Below, in pieces: positions 23,179 to 33,661 of a stretch of 64,000 bases of DNA. The notes beneath the pieces were generated by a model. The model saw only the letters and a program-made list of their open reading frames with translations. It searched no databases and was not told the origin of the DNA. Numbering within the stretch: the first letter of the stretch is position 1; each line of letters starts with the position of its first letter. A program made the position numbers and the translations under genes. Origin of the DNA: Demequina litorisediminis (GTDB lineage: Bacteria > Actinomycetota > Actinomycetes > Actinomycetales > Demequinaceae). The DNA is taken from assembly GCF_030161615.1 (NCBI RefSeq), contig NZ_BSUN01000001.1, forward strand, positions 434,001 through 498,000, given 5' to 3'.

Positions 23179-24187
23179 TCAGCCCTGTGCGCGAGCGCCC
23201 ATCACCACCGTTTTTCCCCGCACGCCACTTGCGGACAACGACTCGAGAGCCTGCGCCGCCCGCTCGAAGGGAACGGCTGCTCCCACGACCGGGCGGATCG
23301 CGCCGGAGTCCACGAGCGTCGCGATCTCACGAAGCCGATCGCCGGACGCACGCATCAGCAGGAACTCGTACGACACACCTCGGGCTTTGGCCAGGGCACG
23401 CACCCGCCGGCTCAGCACGCGCGTAGCCAGGCGCACCACAGGATTCAAACCCGCGGCCTTGGCAAAGGCAGGCGTCGGTGGCCCTGAGATGCCCACGACG
23501 GTCCCACCGGGCTTCACGACACGCACAGACGCCATGAGGTTCTCGCCACCGAGCGGATCGAGCACAAAGTCGTAATCCGAGAGCCTCCGCCTCGAAGTCC
23601 TGTGTGCGGTAATCGATCACGACTTCGGCGCCAAGACTGCGCACAAAGTCCGCGCTCTTACCCGACACCGTGGTCGCCACATGCGCCCCCAGGTGCACCG
23701 CCAACTGGATGGCGATCGATCCCACGCCACCCGCACCGGCGTGAATGAGCACCCGTTGACCCGGCTGCACCCGTCCCTTCTCGACCAGCGCCTGCCACGC
23801 AGTCAGCGCCACCAGGGGAAGAGATGCCGACTCCACGGTCGTCACGGACCGGGGGGCGTGGGCCACATCCGCCTCGTCCACGGCTATGCGCTCGGCCAAG
23901 GTGCCGATACGAAAATCGCGCGGACGCGAGAATACGCGATCGCCCACCTGAAACCGAGTCACCCCCGCGCCGGCGCGGATCACCGTGCCCGCGAGATCAT
24001 GACCGAGTGTGACCGGCAGGCTGTACGGCAAGATCGCCTTGAACTCCCCTTCGCGGAGGCGCTCATCGAGGTGATTGAGGCCGGCGGCGCCCACCTCAAT
24101 CACGACGTCGCGATCGCCCACCGTGGGCTCGGGTACGTCGGCCTCACGGACAGCGGCGCCGTAACGGTCAAACGTCCATGCACGCAT
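23179..24187 (-). CDS. NADPH:quinone reductase-like zinc-type alcohol dehydrogenase
   Basis: MDR superfamily, quinone-oxidoreductase branch: GHDLAGTVIRAGAGVTRFQV, cofactor motif HAGAGGVGSIAIQLA, and no structural zinc cluster. About 336 residues. Frameshift near 23585 repairs to FEAEALSDYDFV-type sequence (EAELSDYDFVLDPLGG). ATG 24187 (MRAWTFDRYGAAV) was chosen; a longer frame from 24313 looks non-coding and would overlap the putative operator. Confidence 0.88.
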
Positions 24188-24303
24188 CTCGGTTAGCCCA
24201 TCCTCTTGGTTGTCGCCAGGCCTTGTCGGATCAACGATGGCGTGAGCGCGGAGATCGCGAGCGGCGAGCGGACACCGACCTCGCGACACGTCCACAAACT
24301 GTA

Positions 24304-24342
24304 CTTGACTCATTTTTGACTGTAGTCATTTATTTTGTCAAG
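24304..24342. promoter_or_regulatory. Dyad operator and AT-rich promoter of quinone reductase
   Basis: Nested inverted repeats: inner TGACTGTAGTCA (24317-24328) and outer CTTGAC (24304-24309)/GTCAAG (24337-24342), nearly concentric, in an unusually AT-rich stretch. The minus strand contains TTGACA as a possible -35. The half-site matches the OYE/TetR operator, so a shared TetR regulon is inferred. Confidence 0.55.
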
Positions 24343-24393
24343 TGCATACACACATCGAGCCTCAGCGCGGCCGATGCGCGGGTCCCCGCGCGC

Positions 24394-25003
24394 TCAGGAA
24401 CCGTCGCGTAGATCCTCGAGGGTGCGCTCGGCGTACACGACGTGGTCAAAGACCGCGGTGCACGCGTCCCCCATCGGCGCCTGCGACAAGAACCCCACCT
24501 GCCACGGCGCGGAGCCTGGACGGCAGCCGGAACACGCGCACAAAGTCCCAGCGCTCGCCGTCCAGCGAGAAGTGGAAGGCCACCGCGTCGCCGACGCGCG
24601 CCAGCCGCAGGAACACGCTGGCGTCCGTCACGATCGGACCGTTGGAGTCGTCGGAGTAGGCGTCGGTGACCACGCTGACCACCATCGCGTCGCCCTGCGG
24701 CGAGTACTCGAAGCACAGTTTCGCCCAGTGGTCACGGTCCGCCCACAGCACCAGCGCACCTGCATCGAAGGTGGTCCGCGGACCTGCCACCGTGACGCGC
24801 GCCTGGAGGACAAAGTCGCCCTCAGGCGCCGCAAAGGCGAGCGCGGAGGCGGCGTGCTGCTGAGGCCCGCCGCCCGCATCGTTGGTCCAATCGACGCCGG
24901 TGGCGGCCACCAGGGTCAAAGCGGCGTGGTCGTCGTCGACCCGGGCTACGGCTTCATCGCCGGTCCACTGAAGGGCAGGCAACCCTGCCATGGCGTGCGT
25001 CAT
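24394..25003 (-). CDS. DUF1349-family protein (concanavalin-like fold)
   Basis: About 202 residues. Family pattern: ALVLWADRDHWAKLCFEY, FSLDGERWDFVRVFRLP, and, after repairing AGCCT near 24510, QVGFLSQAPMGDACTAVFDH. These are features of DUF1349/YesU-type beta-sandwich proteins possibly acting in carbohydrate metabolism; no enzyme activity is established. No signal peptide is seen. Confidence 0.83.
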
Positions 25004-25045
25004 GCCCGCACCCTACCGTCGGCGCGGGCTGGGACAATAGGCCCT

Positions 25046-25930
25046 ATGCCCACCCTCGCCGCCGCCGTGCTGAGCCCCGCCGCATGGCGCGCCCAGGCAT
25101 CGGCCCACGAGGAGCGGGCCGATGCGCTGACCGCCGGCCGTCGCGAACGGGCCGCGCGTGGCGAGCGCCACGCGATCGAGGACTTCCTGTTTGAGTACTA
25201 CGGGCTGAAGCCCGCGCAGGTGCGCCGTTGGCACCCTGGCATCGGGGTGGGCTTGCAGGCGGCCGATGCCCACGCCGCCTACCGCTGGTACGTCACCTCA
25301 CCCGACGGCGTCACGAGCCTTGGACTCCGACGGCTTCCTCGCCGAACGCGGCGAGGCCGTGACGCACATCCGTCGCCTGCTTGTGGCGACCGCGGGGCGC
25401 AAACCGCTCCTGGGCTGTTTTGGGATGCACGAGTGGGCGATGGTCTACCGCGCGGCGGAGGACCGGCGCCATCCGCTCCCGCTGAGGCTCGGCCAGGGCG
25501 GCACCGATGCCGCCGTCGAGGCCAATCCCCTGGTCTGCACCCATATTGATGCCTACCGGTTCTTCACTCCTGAGGCGCTGCCGCGTAACGCCCACGCGCT
25601 CACGCGCGAGAGGCAGGTCGCGATGGATCAGCCGGGCTGCCTGCACGCGACCATGGACCTGTACAAGTGGGCGTTCGCCTGGGGCCGGTCGTCCCTGGCG
25701 ACGTCCTGCTCGACTGCTTCGAGTTGGCGCGCGACGTGCGCTACGTCGACATGCAGGCCTCGCCGTATGACGTGTCCTCCTACGGGCTGTCCCCCATCGC
25801 GGTCGAGACGCCGGAGGGCAAGAGCGAGTACGCGTCACGCCAGCGTGAGTTCACGCACAGGGCCGCACCGTTGCGCGAGCGCTTGATCGTCCTGTGCGAT
25901 GCGGTGCTCGCCCTTCGCGAGACCGCCTAG
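25046..25930 (+). CDS. Actinobacterial 3-methyladenine DNA glycosylase-like protein
   Basis: About 294 residues. Conserved FEYYGLKPAQVRRWHPG, FGMHEWAMVYR, DQPGCLHATMDLYKWAF and LDCFELARDVRYVDMQASPYD match a family annotated in actinobacteria as 3-methyladenine DNA glycosylase. The activity is by annotation, not evident from the sequence alone. Frameshifts: AGCCT near 25317 (VTSLDSDGFL) and a loss near 25678 (probable FKLGPVVPGDVLLD). The stop overlaps the convergent TetR stop in CTAG. Confidence 0.8.
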
Positions 25931-26494
25931 GGAACGAGTCGCGCCGCGACGGCCTGGGCGGCGGCCGCGCGATCGGCCGCCGTGCCGCCGAGGTCGGAGT
26001 CCGGCTTCGAGGCGATCAGCACTGCCATCACGGCCATGCGCATGCTGAGGCGCTCCTCGAGCGTGGCGTCGGGCGTGAGCGCCGCGTCCCACAACTGCTG
26101 CTTCATGTGGTGGACAAGGCTCGGTAGTGCGGCCCATGTTGGCGAGCGCGACCTCGTTCTGCTGGACGCACTGAAGAACGCCGCCGCCGGCGCCGCGCGT
26201 GATGTCCCCGAGGCGGCGGATCATCTCGATGCGGCGCTCGTGGGTGGGCGCCTCCTCTCGCATCCACGCCACGAGGTCGTCCACGTCGTGCGCGACGCTG
26301 GCGAGGAGACCATCGAGGATCTCCTCCTTGGACTTGAAGTGGTAGTACAGGGCGGCCTTCGTGACCCCCAGGTCCTCGGCAATCTCGCGCAGCGAGGTCT
26401 GGTCGTAGCCGTTGGCGGTGAAGCGCTCGAGAGCGACCTCTTGGATGCGCTCGCGCGTGTCTCCACGCCTGCGCGTCGCGGCCTCGGCCATCAC
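25927..26494 (-). CDS. TetR-family regulator of the adjacent drug exporter
   Basis: About 188 residues with a classical TetR N-terminus: ERIQEVALERFTANGYDQTS then LREIAEDLGVTKAALYYHFK. A frameshift near 26121 (AGGCT) repairs to TTELVHHMKQQLWDAAL. It is divergent from the DHA2 exporter across 257 bases that hold a promoter and dyads, so it probably represses that exporter. Confidence 0.9.
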
Positions 26495-26541
26495 GGATGC
26501 CTCCTTCGTGCCCTGGTGGCACTCTCACGAAAAAGTCGATG

Positions 26542-26610
26542 AACTTACTTGACGCCCGGCTAGCAAGCGCCTATCGTCATCTACGTAACTTACCGGACGG
26601 CTAGGAAGTT
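26542..26610 (+). promoter_or_regulatory. Promoter and repeated operator for the DHA2 exporter
   Basis: -35 TTGACG (26549-26554), 17-base spacer, -10 TATCGT (26572-26577). Two related segments occupy the region: AACTTACTTGAC..CGGCTAG from 26542 and AACTTACCGGAC..CGGCTAGGAAGTT at 26587-26610, the second bounded by AACTT/AAGTT inverted ends. Repressor binding over and after the promoter is inferred. Confidence 0.6.
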
Positions 26611-26751
26611 CCACAAGGACCTCCCACCGTCACCCACGGCCCACCACGGGCCGCCTGCCGGGCAAGCCATCGCCCACCCGGCACCCCCACGGACAGCGCC
26701 GCCCGCATCGGCCACCCGTGCCGGTGCGCGCCCTTCCACGAAAGGTCCCCC

Positions 26752-28318
26752 ATGGACACCACCCCCGATCCCCGCCGCTGGTGGGGACTGGCCGCCATCG
26801 GCCTTGCGCAGGCTCATGGTCGTGCTCGACATGACCATCGTCAACATCGCGCTGCCCACCGCGCAGGCCGACCTCGGCATCTCCGACGCCGACCGCCAGT
26901 GGGTCATCACCGCCTACACCCTCGCCTTCGGTGGCCTGCTGCTGCTCGGCGGACGCCTGGGCGACGTCATCGGCCGCAAGCGCACCCTCCTGATCGGCCT
27001 CATCGGCTTCGCCGGCGCCTCCGCGCTGGGTGGAGTCGCCGAGAACTTCGAGATGCTCATCTCGGCCCGCGCCCTCCAGGGTGTGTTCGCCGCCCTCCTC
27101 GCCCCCGCGGCCCTGTCGATGCTCAACGTCACCTTCACCGAGGCCAAGGAGCGCGCCAGGGCACTGGGCATCTACGGCGCCATCGCGGGCGGTGGAGCCG
27201 CCATCGGCCTCATCCTCGGCGGAGCCCTCACCCAGTACGTCGACTGGCGCTGGACCCTCATGGTCAACGTGCCGATCGCGATCGTCGCGGTCGTGGGCGC
27301 CTCGCTGTTCCTGCATGACCGCAGCAGCGGCGACGTGCGAGTCCGCCTCGACATCCCCGGCGCGGTGCTCGCCTCGACCGGACTCCTCGCGATCGTCTAC
27401 GGCCTTTCCGAGGCCGAGACGGACGGCTGGAGCTCCGGGATCGTGCTCGGCTCGCTCGCCCTGGGGCTCGTCCTCATGGCTGTGTTTGTCGCGGTCGAGC
27501 GCCGCACCCCGCACGCTCTCCTGCCGCTGCACCTGTTGCGCGACCGCAACCGCGTGGGCGCGCTCGCCGCGGTGGGACTGAGCCAGATCGGCATGTTCGG
27601 CGTCTTCCTGTTCCTCACGTACTACCTGCAGGGCATCCAGGGCTTCTCCCCCATGAAGACGGGCGTCGCCTTCCTGCCGATGGTCGTGGGCATGATGACC
27701 GGATCGGTCGGCATCTCGGCCCGACTCCTCCCCCGCGTGGGTCCGCGCCGCCTGATGATTCCCGGCCTCACCATCGCCGCCGCATCGCTCGCGTTCCTCA
27801 CGCAGATCGAGGTCGGCTCCTCGTACTGGCTGCACGTGTTCCCCGGCCTCATCTTCCTCGGACTAGGCATGGGCATGACCTTCATGCCGTCAATGGCGAC
27901 CGCGACCGGCGGGGTGCGCGGCACCGATGCGGGCGTGGTCTCGGCGACGCTCAACACCACCCAGCAGGTGGGAGGCTCGATCGGCATCGCGCTGCTCAAC
28001 ACGGTGGCCGCGAACGCCACCACCCGCTGGATCACCGACAACGGCGGCGTCGACGCGGACCAGGCGCAGGCCGCGGTTCACGGCTTCACCACGGCCATGT
28101 GGGTGTCGGTGGGCGCCGTCATTGTCGCCGCCGTCACGGCCGCGCTGCTGGTGCGCTTCCGCCCCGCGCACGAGGTCACCATCACGGAGCCGACACCCGA
28201 GGAGCGGGCCGAGGCCGAGGTGGCAGCGGCGCTCCTGTCCGGCGCAGAGGTCCCCGTCGCAGCGACGATGGCCGATGCCTCGGACGATTCCCCGTCCGGC
28301 GAGGCAGGCACGCGGTGA
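26752..28318 (+). CDS. DHA2/EmrB-QacA-type MFS drug exporter
   Basis: About 521 residues with 14 predicted membrane segments. Motifs: LDMTIVNIALPTAQADL, GGRLGDVIGRKRTLL (motif A), and LGIYGAIAGGGAAIGLILGG (motif C of antiporters). Proton-coupled export of toxic compounds. AGGCT at about 26811 repairs to GLAQLMVVLDMTIVNIA. Divergent TetR upstream. The C-terminal tail is acidic and Ala-rich. Confidence 0.92.
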
Positions 28319-28387
28319 CGCGTCCCTAGGCTCTCGTCAGTTCTGGCGAGCCGGGCACGCTGCGAAGCGTCCCCGCCAAGCCGCCCC

Positions 28388-28422
28388 ACGATGCCCTCGG
28401 AGCCACGCTCCGGGGGCATCGT
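28388..28422. terminator. Bidirectional hairpin terminator
   Basis: ACGATGCCC.TCGGAGC pairs with GCTCCG.GGGGCATCGT between the exporter and the convergent aldehyde dehydrogenase gene. Confidence 0.65.
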
Positions 28423-28448
28423 TGCGTGGGGGATCTGTGCGCGACCCG

Positions 28449-29856
28449 TCACACAGGGGGCAACTCGATCCACACCGTCTTCTCACGAGTCCACTGGTGG
28501 AAGGCGGCGAGAGACTTCTCCGCACCACCGAAGCCCGACGCCTTCCAGCCGCCGAACGGCACCGTCATGTCGCCCTCGCTGTAGGCGCCCACGGAAACGG
28601 TGCCCGCCTCAATCGCTCGGGCCACGGCCAGCGCGTCATCGAGACGCAGGGTCCAGACCGTTGCCTGGAGCCCGTACTCGACGGCGTTGGCGAGCCCGAT
28701 GGCCTCGTCGCGCGTCGAGAAAGACTGCACGGTCGTGACGGGCCCGAAGATCTCCGTCGTGAGGATCGGGTCCGCGGAGTCGACTCCTGCCAGGACCGTC
28801 GGTGCGAGGTAACGCCCGCCCGCGAGCACGGCCACTTCACTCCCACCCGCCACGGCAACCGCGCCACGCGAGACGGCCCCGTCGATGGCATCCAGGATGC
28901 GCTCGGCCGCGGCATCGTTGATGACGGGCCCCACCTGGGTCGCCGGGTCCGAGGGGTCACCCACCACGAGGGCGGAGGCCGCCGCCGCCAACCGAGATAC
29001 CACCTCGTCGTACACAGACTCGTGCACCAGCACACGCGAACCGGCGGTGCAATTCTGCCCTGCTGTGAGAAAAGCCGCCTCCGTGATGCCGTCGATCAGC
29101 GCGTCCCCCAGGCCGAGCGCGTCCGGCATCACCACATGCGGCGCCTTGCCGCCCATCTCCAGGCTAACGCGCTTGAGGTTGGAGCGAGCCGAGGCCTCGA
29201 GGATGGCGCGGCCCGTCGCCGTGGAGCCGGTGAACGACAGCGCGCCGATGCGCGGGTCGGCCGCGAGCGCGGCGCCCGTGGTGGGCCCGTTGCCCGTCGC
29301 GACCGTCAGCACGCCGGGAGGAATGCCCGCCTCCTGCGCGAGCGAGGCGACGTGCAGGACGGACCTCGGCGTCGCATCGGCGGGCTTGAGGATGAGGCTG
29401 TTGCCCGCGACGAGCGCCGGGCCGATCTTCCACGCCGCCATGGCGAGCGGATAGTTCCACGGCAGGATCGCGGCCACGACGCCGAAGGGCTCGCGCACCG
29501 TGTAGGCGAGCACGTCGGGGGCGGTGGCGGGCGACGTACCCGCGAGCCTTGTCCGCGGCCTCGGCGAACCACCGGATCGACTCGATGGCGCCGGGGATGT
29601 CGCCCTCGCGCGCCTCGGTGATGGGCTTGCCGGCATCCTGAGAGTCGAGCCGCGCGAGCAGGTCGGCGTCACGCTCCATGAGGTCAGCCAAACGCAACAT
29701 CGCGGCGGCACGCTCGCGGGGCGCAAGCCCTGCCCACACGCCCGAACGGAACACGCGTTCCGCATCGGCCGTCAGGGCGGCGACCTGCGCCGCCGAGGTC
29801 AGCGGGACCGAGCCAAGCACGGTCCCGTCGGCAGGATTGACGACGTCGATGTCCAC
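28449..29856 (-). CDS. NAD(P)-dependent aldehyde dehydrogenase
   Basis: About 469 residues. ALDH signature: PWNYPLAMAAWKIGPALVAG, SFTGSTATG, catalytic Glu in LEMGGKAPH, and catalytic Cys in AGQNCTAGSR. It resembles aminobutyraldehyde/betaine-aldehyde dehydrogenases; substrate not determined. A frameshift at AGCCT near 29547 repairs to EAADKLAGTSPATAPDVL. Confidence 0.92.
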
Positions 29857-29905
29857 GCGAGCACAGTAGCGCGCGCCACCGACGCCGACCCCGGCGGCCG
29901 CGGTC

Positions 29906-30542
29906 CTACGCCAGTTGCATGGTGGTCACGCAGGTGGCGTCTTCGGCGTCGTCGGTCGACAACCGCTCGGTGGCGCTCAGCCCGTCCTGGCTGATGGTGA
30001 CGTCGAGCCTCGGCGTCCCGCGGCAGCCACAGCCCCACGAAGCCATTGTCGAAGGTGGTCATGGCCTCGTCCACGAGGACCTCACCCGTCTCGACGTCCG
30101 TCACGGTCACGTCGATGTCCTCGCCCTGCATCTCTCCCGTGCAGGTGGTCAGCGAGTGGAAGTAGCACTCGTGGGTGGTGTCGACATAGGGCGCGAGCGA
30201 CACATAGAACGCGTCGTCGGGCATCGGCAGGCTCGCCTCGGTACCGTCCGCGTCCGTGAGCAGCAGGCTCGTCGGGACGGATCGAAGCCATCAGGCTCCG
30301 CGTCACGGTCGTCGAGCGCGGTCGAGTCGAGGGTGTCGACGACTTCGCGCGCGGTGAGCCCGGCGAGGTCGTGGGCCGCGAGGAGCCTCGTCGGCGGCCG
30401 ATGCCGTGGTGGCCGACGCGTCGGCGCTCGGCGCCTCGGCGGGATCCGCCGAGCAGGCCGCAAGGGTCAGGGCGAGCACGGCTACCGCCGCACCGTGGCG
30501 TGCAAGGGTCCTGCCGGACGGCAGGGAACGTCGAGAAAGCAT
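29906..30542 (-). CDS. cueP: CueP-like periplasmic/surface copper-binding lipoprotein
   Basis: About 210 residues. Lipoprotein signal with lipobox LTLAAC. The mature part matches the CueP pattern: LTAREVVDTLDS, HECYFHSLTTCTGEM, NGFVGLWLPRD and a terminal ATCVTTMQLA. Conserved Cys of CueP bind copper in Salmonella. Four inserted bases at AGCT-type sites (near 30006, 30274, 30295 and 30385) scramble the reading; repairs include DADGTEASLPMPDD in continuous frame. It sits beside a small Cys-containing membrane protein. Confidence 0.82.
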
Positions 30543-30594
30543 GGGTGGAGTCCTTTGGGTGGAAGCGAAAATGAGTGAGCGGGGCGCGCTCGAC

Positions 30595-31044
30595 TCACGT
30601 CCGGCAGACGCAGAGGGCTTCAGGAGTCAGGGTCCTCGCCCACGCACGGGGAAGGGCGACAGGGGCAACGGCAGGAGCGCTTCGGGTCACCCACGCCACC
30701 GCCGGTAGCGGGCGGACGGCGGCCACCAGGGCGATGACCGCCAGTGTCACCAGACACGCGACCATCGCGCCGTCGCTGTGATCGCCGCAGGTGGCGCACG
30801 TGGCGCCTTCCTGGCCGCCTGCCATGGCCGACGCTCCCGACCTATCGGCGTGCGGGGCGGCTGCCGCGCCGACGGCATCCTGATGCGTCGCCATGGCGAC
30901 CACGGGAGAAGCCTCAACGGCATCGGCAGCATGGGCGAGGCCCATGGTGAGTCCGAGACCCATGGCGAGGAGGCCTGCAAGCACCGCCCAGCGCGCCGCG
31001 ACCCTGGTACGGGCGCGGCCTGCGGAACTGGCCACGATGCTCAT
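30595..31044 (-). CDS. Small membrane protein, DUF6153-like
   Basis: 149 residues: N-terminal hydrophobic segment (WAVLAGLLAMGLGLTMGLAH), a His/Met/Cys-containing loop with ATCATCGDHSDGAM, then a second segment ACLVTLAVIALVAAV. This layout resembles DUF6153 proteins of actinobacteria. The Cys/His/Met-rich loop and CueP neighbour suggest metal handling (inference). It follows the EamA gene by 6 bases on the same strand. Confidence 0.62.
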   Translation of the reverse strand: MSIVASSAGRARTRVAARWAVLAGLLAMGLGLTMGLAHAADAVEASPVVAMATHQDAVGAAAAPHADRSGASAMAGGQEGATCATCGDHSDGAMVACLVTLAVIALVAAVRPLPAVAWVTRSAPAVAPVALPRAWARTLTPEALCVCRT

Positions 31045-31050
31045 CGCGCG

Positions 31051-31989
31051 TCAGTCTAAGTGGGCGCCGTCATGCCCGGGCCGGGACGATGGACCCGACT
31101 CGTCGACCACCACATCCAGCACCGCTTCCTCAACGGCCGGAACCGCGCGGCGTCCGGCCGCGACCACGGCACCCACGCCTGCGACCGTCACGAGCGCGAT
31201 GCCCACCGCGATCGCCCACGTGAGGCGCTGGTCTAGGAGGACAAGGCCCGCGAGGGCGGCGATCGCCGGCGCGAGCGCCAACAGGATGGCGAAGGTCTCG
31301 GCGCGCATCCGGCGCAGCGCAGACAACTCGATGGCGTAGGGAATGGCCGAGGACAGCACCGCGACACCAAGGCCCAGCGCGAGCGCACCAGGCGAGAAGA
31401 GCGCGGAGCCGACGACGGCGACCGCGAGCGGGGCGGTAAGGACGGCGCCGACCGTGGTCGCGAGCGCGAGCCCCACCAGCCCGGGAATCCTTGCCCCCGC
31501 CCGCTTCGCGGTCAGGATGTAGCCCGCCCACATGACGGCCGCGCCTGCGGCAAACAGCATGCCGACCGGGTCAAGGTCGTGAGCACCGCCGCCGAGCAAC
31601 ACCACGCCTGCAGCCGCCAACGCTGCCCACAGGGCGCCGTTCCAACTGCGGCTCGCCACCACGGACAGCACGAGCGGCCCCAGCACCTCGATCGTCACGG
31701 TCACACCGAGCGGGATGCGCTCCAGTGCGAGGTAGAAGAACACGTTCATGCCCGCGAGCGCCACACCGAAGGCCGCCACCGTGGGCCAATGAACGACGGC
31801 GCCCTTGCGCAGGCTGCGCAGCGCGAACGGCCACAACACGAGTGCCGAGAACACGAGGCGCATCGCCACCACACCCCACGGCCCCACCTGGGGAAAGAGG
31901 TTGACGGCTACGGCGGCTCCCGCCTCCTGGCAGGCGAGGCCGAGGAGCACGAGCAGGGGCATCGCCGCGGGACGAGAAGCGGGGGTCAC
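31051..31989 (-). CDS. EamA/RhtA-type metabolite exporter
   Basis: 312 residues, ten predicted membrane segments in two EamA repeats (GPWGVVAMRLVFSALVLWPF; GMLFAAGAAVMWAGYILTAK). Similar to RhtA-type threonine/homoserine exporters; substrate not determined. Uninterrupted frame, no AGCT-type site. Possibly co-transcribed with the small membrane protein downstream. Confidence 0.87.
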   Translation of the reverse strand: MTPASRPAAMPLLVLLGLACQEAGAAVAVNLFPQVGPWGVVAMRLVFSALVLWPFALRSLRKGAVVHWPTVAAFGVALAGMNVFFYLALERIPLGVTVTIEVLGPLVLSVVASRSWNGALWAALAAAGVVLLGGGAHDLDPVGMLFAAGAAVMWAGYILTAKRAGARIPGLVGLALATTVGAVLTAPLAVAVVGSALFSPGALALGLGVAVLSSAIPYAIELSALRRMRAETFAILLALAPAIAALAGLVLLDQRLTWAIAVGIALVTVAGVGAVVAAGRRAVPAVEEAVLDVVVDESGPSSRPGHDGAHLD

Positions 31990-32025
31990 GGCTCCATCCT
32001 CGCGTACACGACGCCGCGGCTCGGC

Positions 32026-32667
32026 CTACCGGGGCCTATCGACGATGCTGGTGTCTCCCACCACGGCTTCGACGCCGCCGGACGTGATGGCAGCCACCTC
32101 GGCACGCGCCGCCTCGACGGCCTCTGGCGCGACCCGCAGCCCGAGTGTCGCCGCGGCGCCATAGACGGGGTCGTCGAGCACCGCACCGTGCGCGTCTGCC
32201 CACGTGTGCAAGGAGGCCAGGACGCGGCCCGCATCGGCGTGAGGGACCTCAAGGGTGAGCGACGTCAGCGGTACCCGGTCCACCCAGGACGCCGCGTCCA
32301 GCGCCCCGGAGACCGCCGACCCATAGGCGCGCACCAGTCCCCCGCGCCGAGCCTTGACGCCGCCGAACCATCGGCTCACCACGGCCACCACATCGGTGAC
32401 GTCGCGGTGACGCAGCACCTCAAGCATCGGGACTCCCGCGGTGCCTGCGGGCTCGCCGTCGTCGGAGGACCGCTGGCGCTCACCGTGCGGACCGATGATC
32501 AGCGCGACGCAGTGGTGGCGCGCATCCCAGTCGGCCTTGCGAATGGCGGCGACCACGGCATCGGCCGCCTCCAGGGAGGCGACCGGGGTGAGCCGGGTCA
32601 GGAAGACCGACCGCTTGATCTCGAGCCGATGCTCGACCGCGGAGGCGATCGTGGACGGCAGGCTCAT
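32026..32667 (-). CDS. YigZ/IMPACT-family protein
   Basis: 213 residues in one frame. UPF0029 N-terminal domain with [19 protein letters not shown] and [17 protein letters not shown], plus the DUF1949-type C-terminal half. IMPACT homologues bind Gcn1 in eukaryotes; the bacterial role is unclear. Confidence 0.9.
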   Translation of the reverse strand: MSLPSTIASAVEHRLEIKRSVFLTRLTPVASLEAADAVVAAIRKADWDARHHCVALIIGPHGERQRSSDDGEPAGTAGVPMLEVLRHRDVTDVVAVVSRWFGGVKARRGGLVRAYGSAVSGALDAASWVDRVPLTSLTLEVPHADAGRVLASLHTWADAHGAVLDDPVYGAAATLGLRVAPEAVEAARAEVAAITSGGVEAVVGDTSIVDRPR

Positions 32668-32676
32668 GCGGTCAGG

Positions 32677-33137
32677 CTAGGCGCCGCGGCGGGCCTGGTC
32701 GACGCCCTTGTTAGCCAGCGCATCGGCCCGCTCATTGCCGGGATCACCCGCGTGCCCCTTGACCCACACCCACTTGATCTCGTGGCGTGCGACCTGCTCG
32801 TCGAGCCTCGATCCACAGCCTCCTTGTTCTTGACGGGCTTCTTGTCGCCGGTCTTCCACCCGTTGCGCTTCCAGCCGTGAATCCACTTGGTGACGCCGTT
32901 CATGACGTACTGCGAGTCGACGTGAAGCGTGATCTGACACGGCCGCTTCAACAGGCGCAGGCCCTCGATCACGGCGGTCAGTTCCATGCGGTTGTTGGTG
33001 GTGTCCTTCTCGCCGCCGAAGATCTCCTTCTCGCGGCCGTTCCAGACCATGAGAGTGCCCCAGCCGCCCACGCCGGGGTTGCCCTTGCAGGCGCCGTCGG
33101 TCCACATGTCCACGTGTGCGGGGGCGTCGGAAGTCAC
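32677..33137 (-). CDS. rnhA: Ribonuclease HI
   Basis: Degrades RNA in RNA-DNA hybrids. About 153 residues. The catalytic acids appear in [30 protein letters not shown] and [12 protein letters not shown], with the final Asp in [16 protein letters not shown] one-base loss near 32813 (probable GAGAGCTC) repairs to [23 protein letters not shown] 33137 was chosen because longer starts would overlap the divergent ybaK gene 20 bases away. Confidence 0.92.
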
Positions 33138-33156
33138 GCGAAAACGATAGGCCACA

Positions 33157-33661
33157 ATGGTGGCCATGGCCCGCACGTCCCCCACCGGCACTCCCGCCCT
33201 GGCGCTGCTCGAGAAGGAGGGCGTGCACCACGGCGTCCACCCGTACGAGCACGACCCCGCGTCGGAGCCTCTCTTACGGCCTGGAGGCAGCGGCGGCGCT
33301 GGGCGTGAATCCGGTGGTGGTCTTCAAGACCCTGTGTTTCCTGGCCGATGGCTCTCTCACCATGGGCATCGTCCCCGTCTCAGGCTCGCTGGACCTCAAG
33401 GCGGCCGCCAGGGCCGTGGGCGCCAAGAAGGCCTCGATGGCGGACCCGGCAGCGGCCGAGCGCGCCACCGGCTACGTGGTCGGCGGCATCTCACCGCTCG
33501 GTGGCCGCAAGCGACTTCGCGCGGTGCTCGACACCTCGGCCTTCGACCACGACACCATCTACGTCTCCGGCGGACGCCGAGGCCTCGACGTCTCACTCTC
33601 CCCCGCCGACCTGGTGCACCTCACCGGCGCCACCACCGCCCCCATCGGGAAGGCCTCATGA
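33157..33661 (+). CDS. ybaK: Cys-tRNA(Pro)/YbaK-family deacylase
   Basis: About 167 residues. Editing-domain protein hydrolysing mischarged t[12 protein letters not shown] (catalytic Lys region), [33 protein letters not shown] frameshift at AGCCT near 33268 repairs to [17 protein letters not shown]. Start 33157 or 33166. Its stop overlaps the next start (ATGA). Confidence 0.92.

Noticed and set aside
24188..24313. N-terminal extension of the quinone reductase to ATG 24313
   Set aside because: The extension has no similarity to the family and crosses the AT-rich dyad that looks like its promoter/operator.
33138..33191. Longer RNase HI start at 33191
   Set aside because: It would overlap the divergent ybaK gene and adds residues not found in the family; GTG 33137 gives the normal length.
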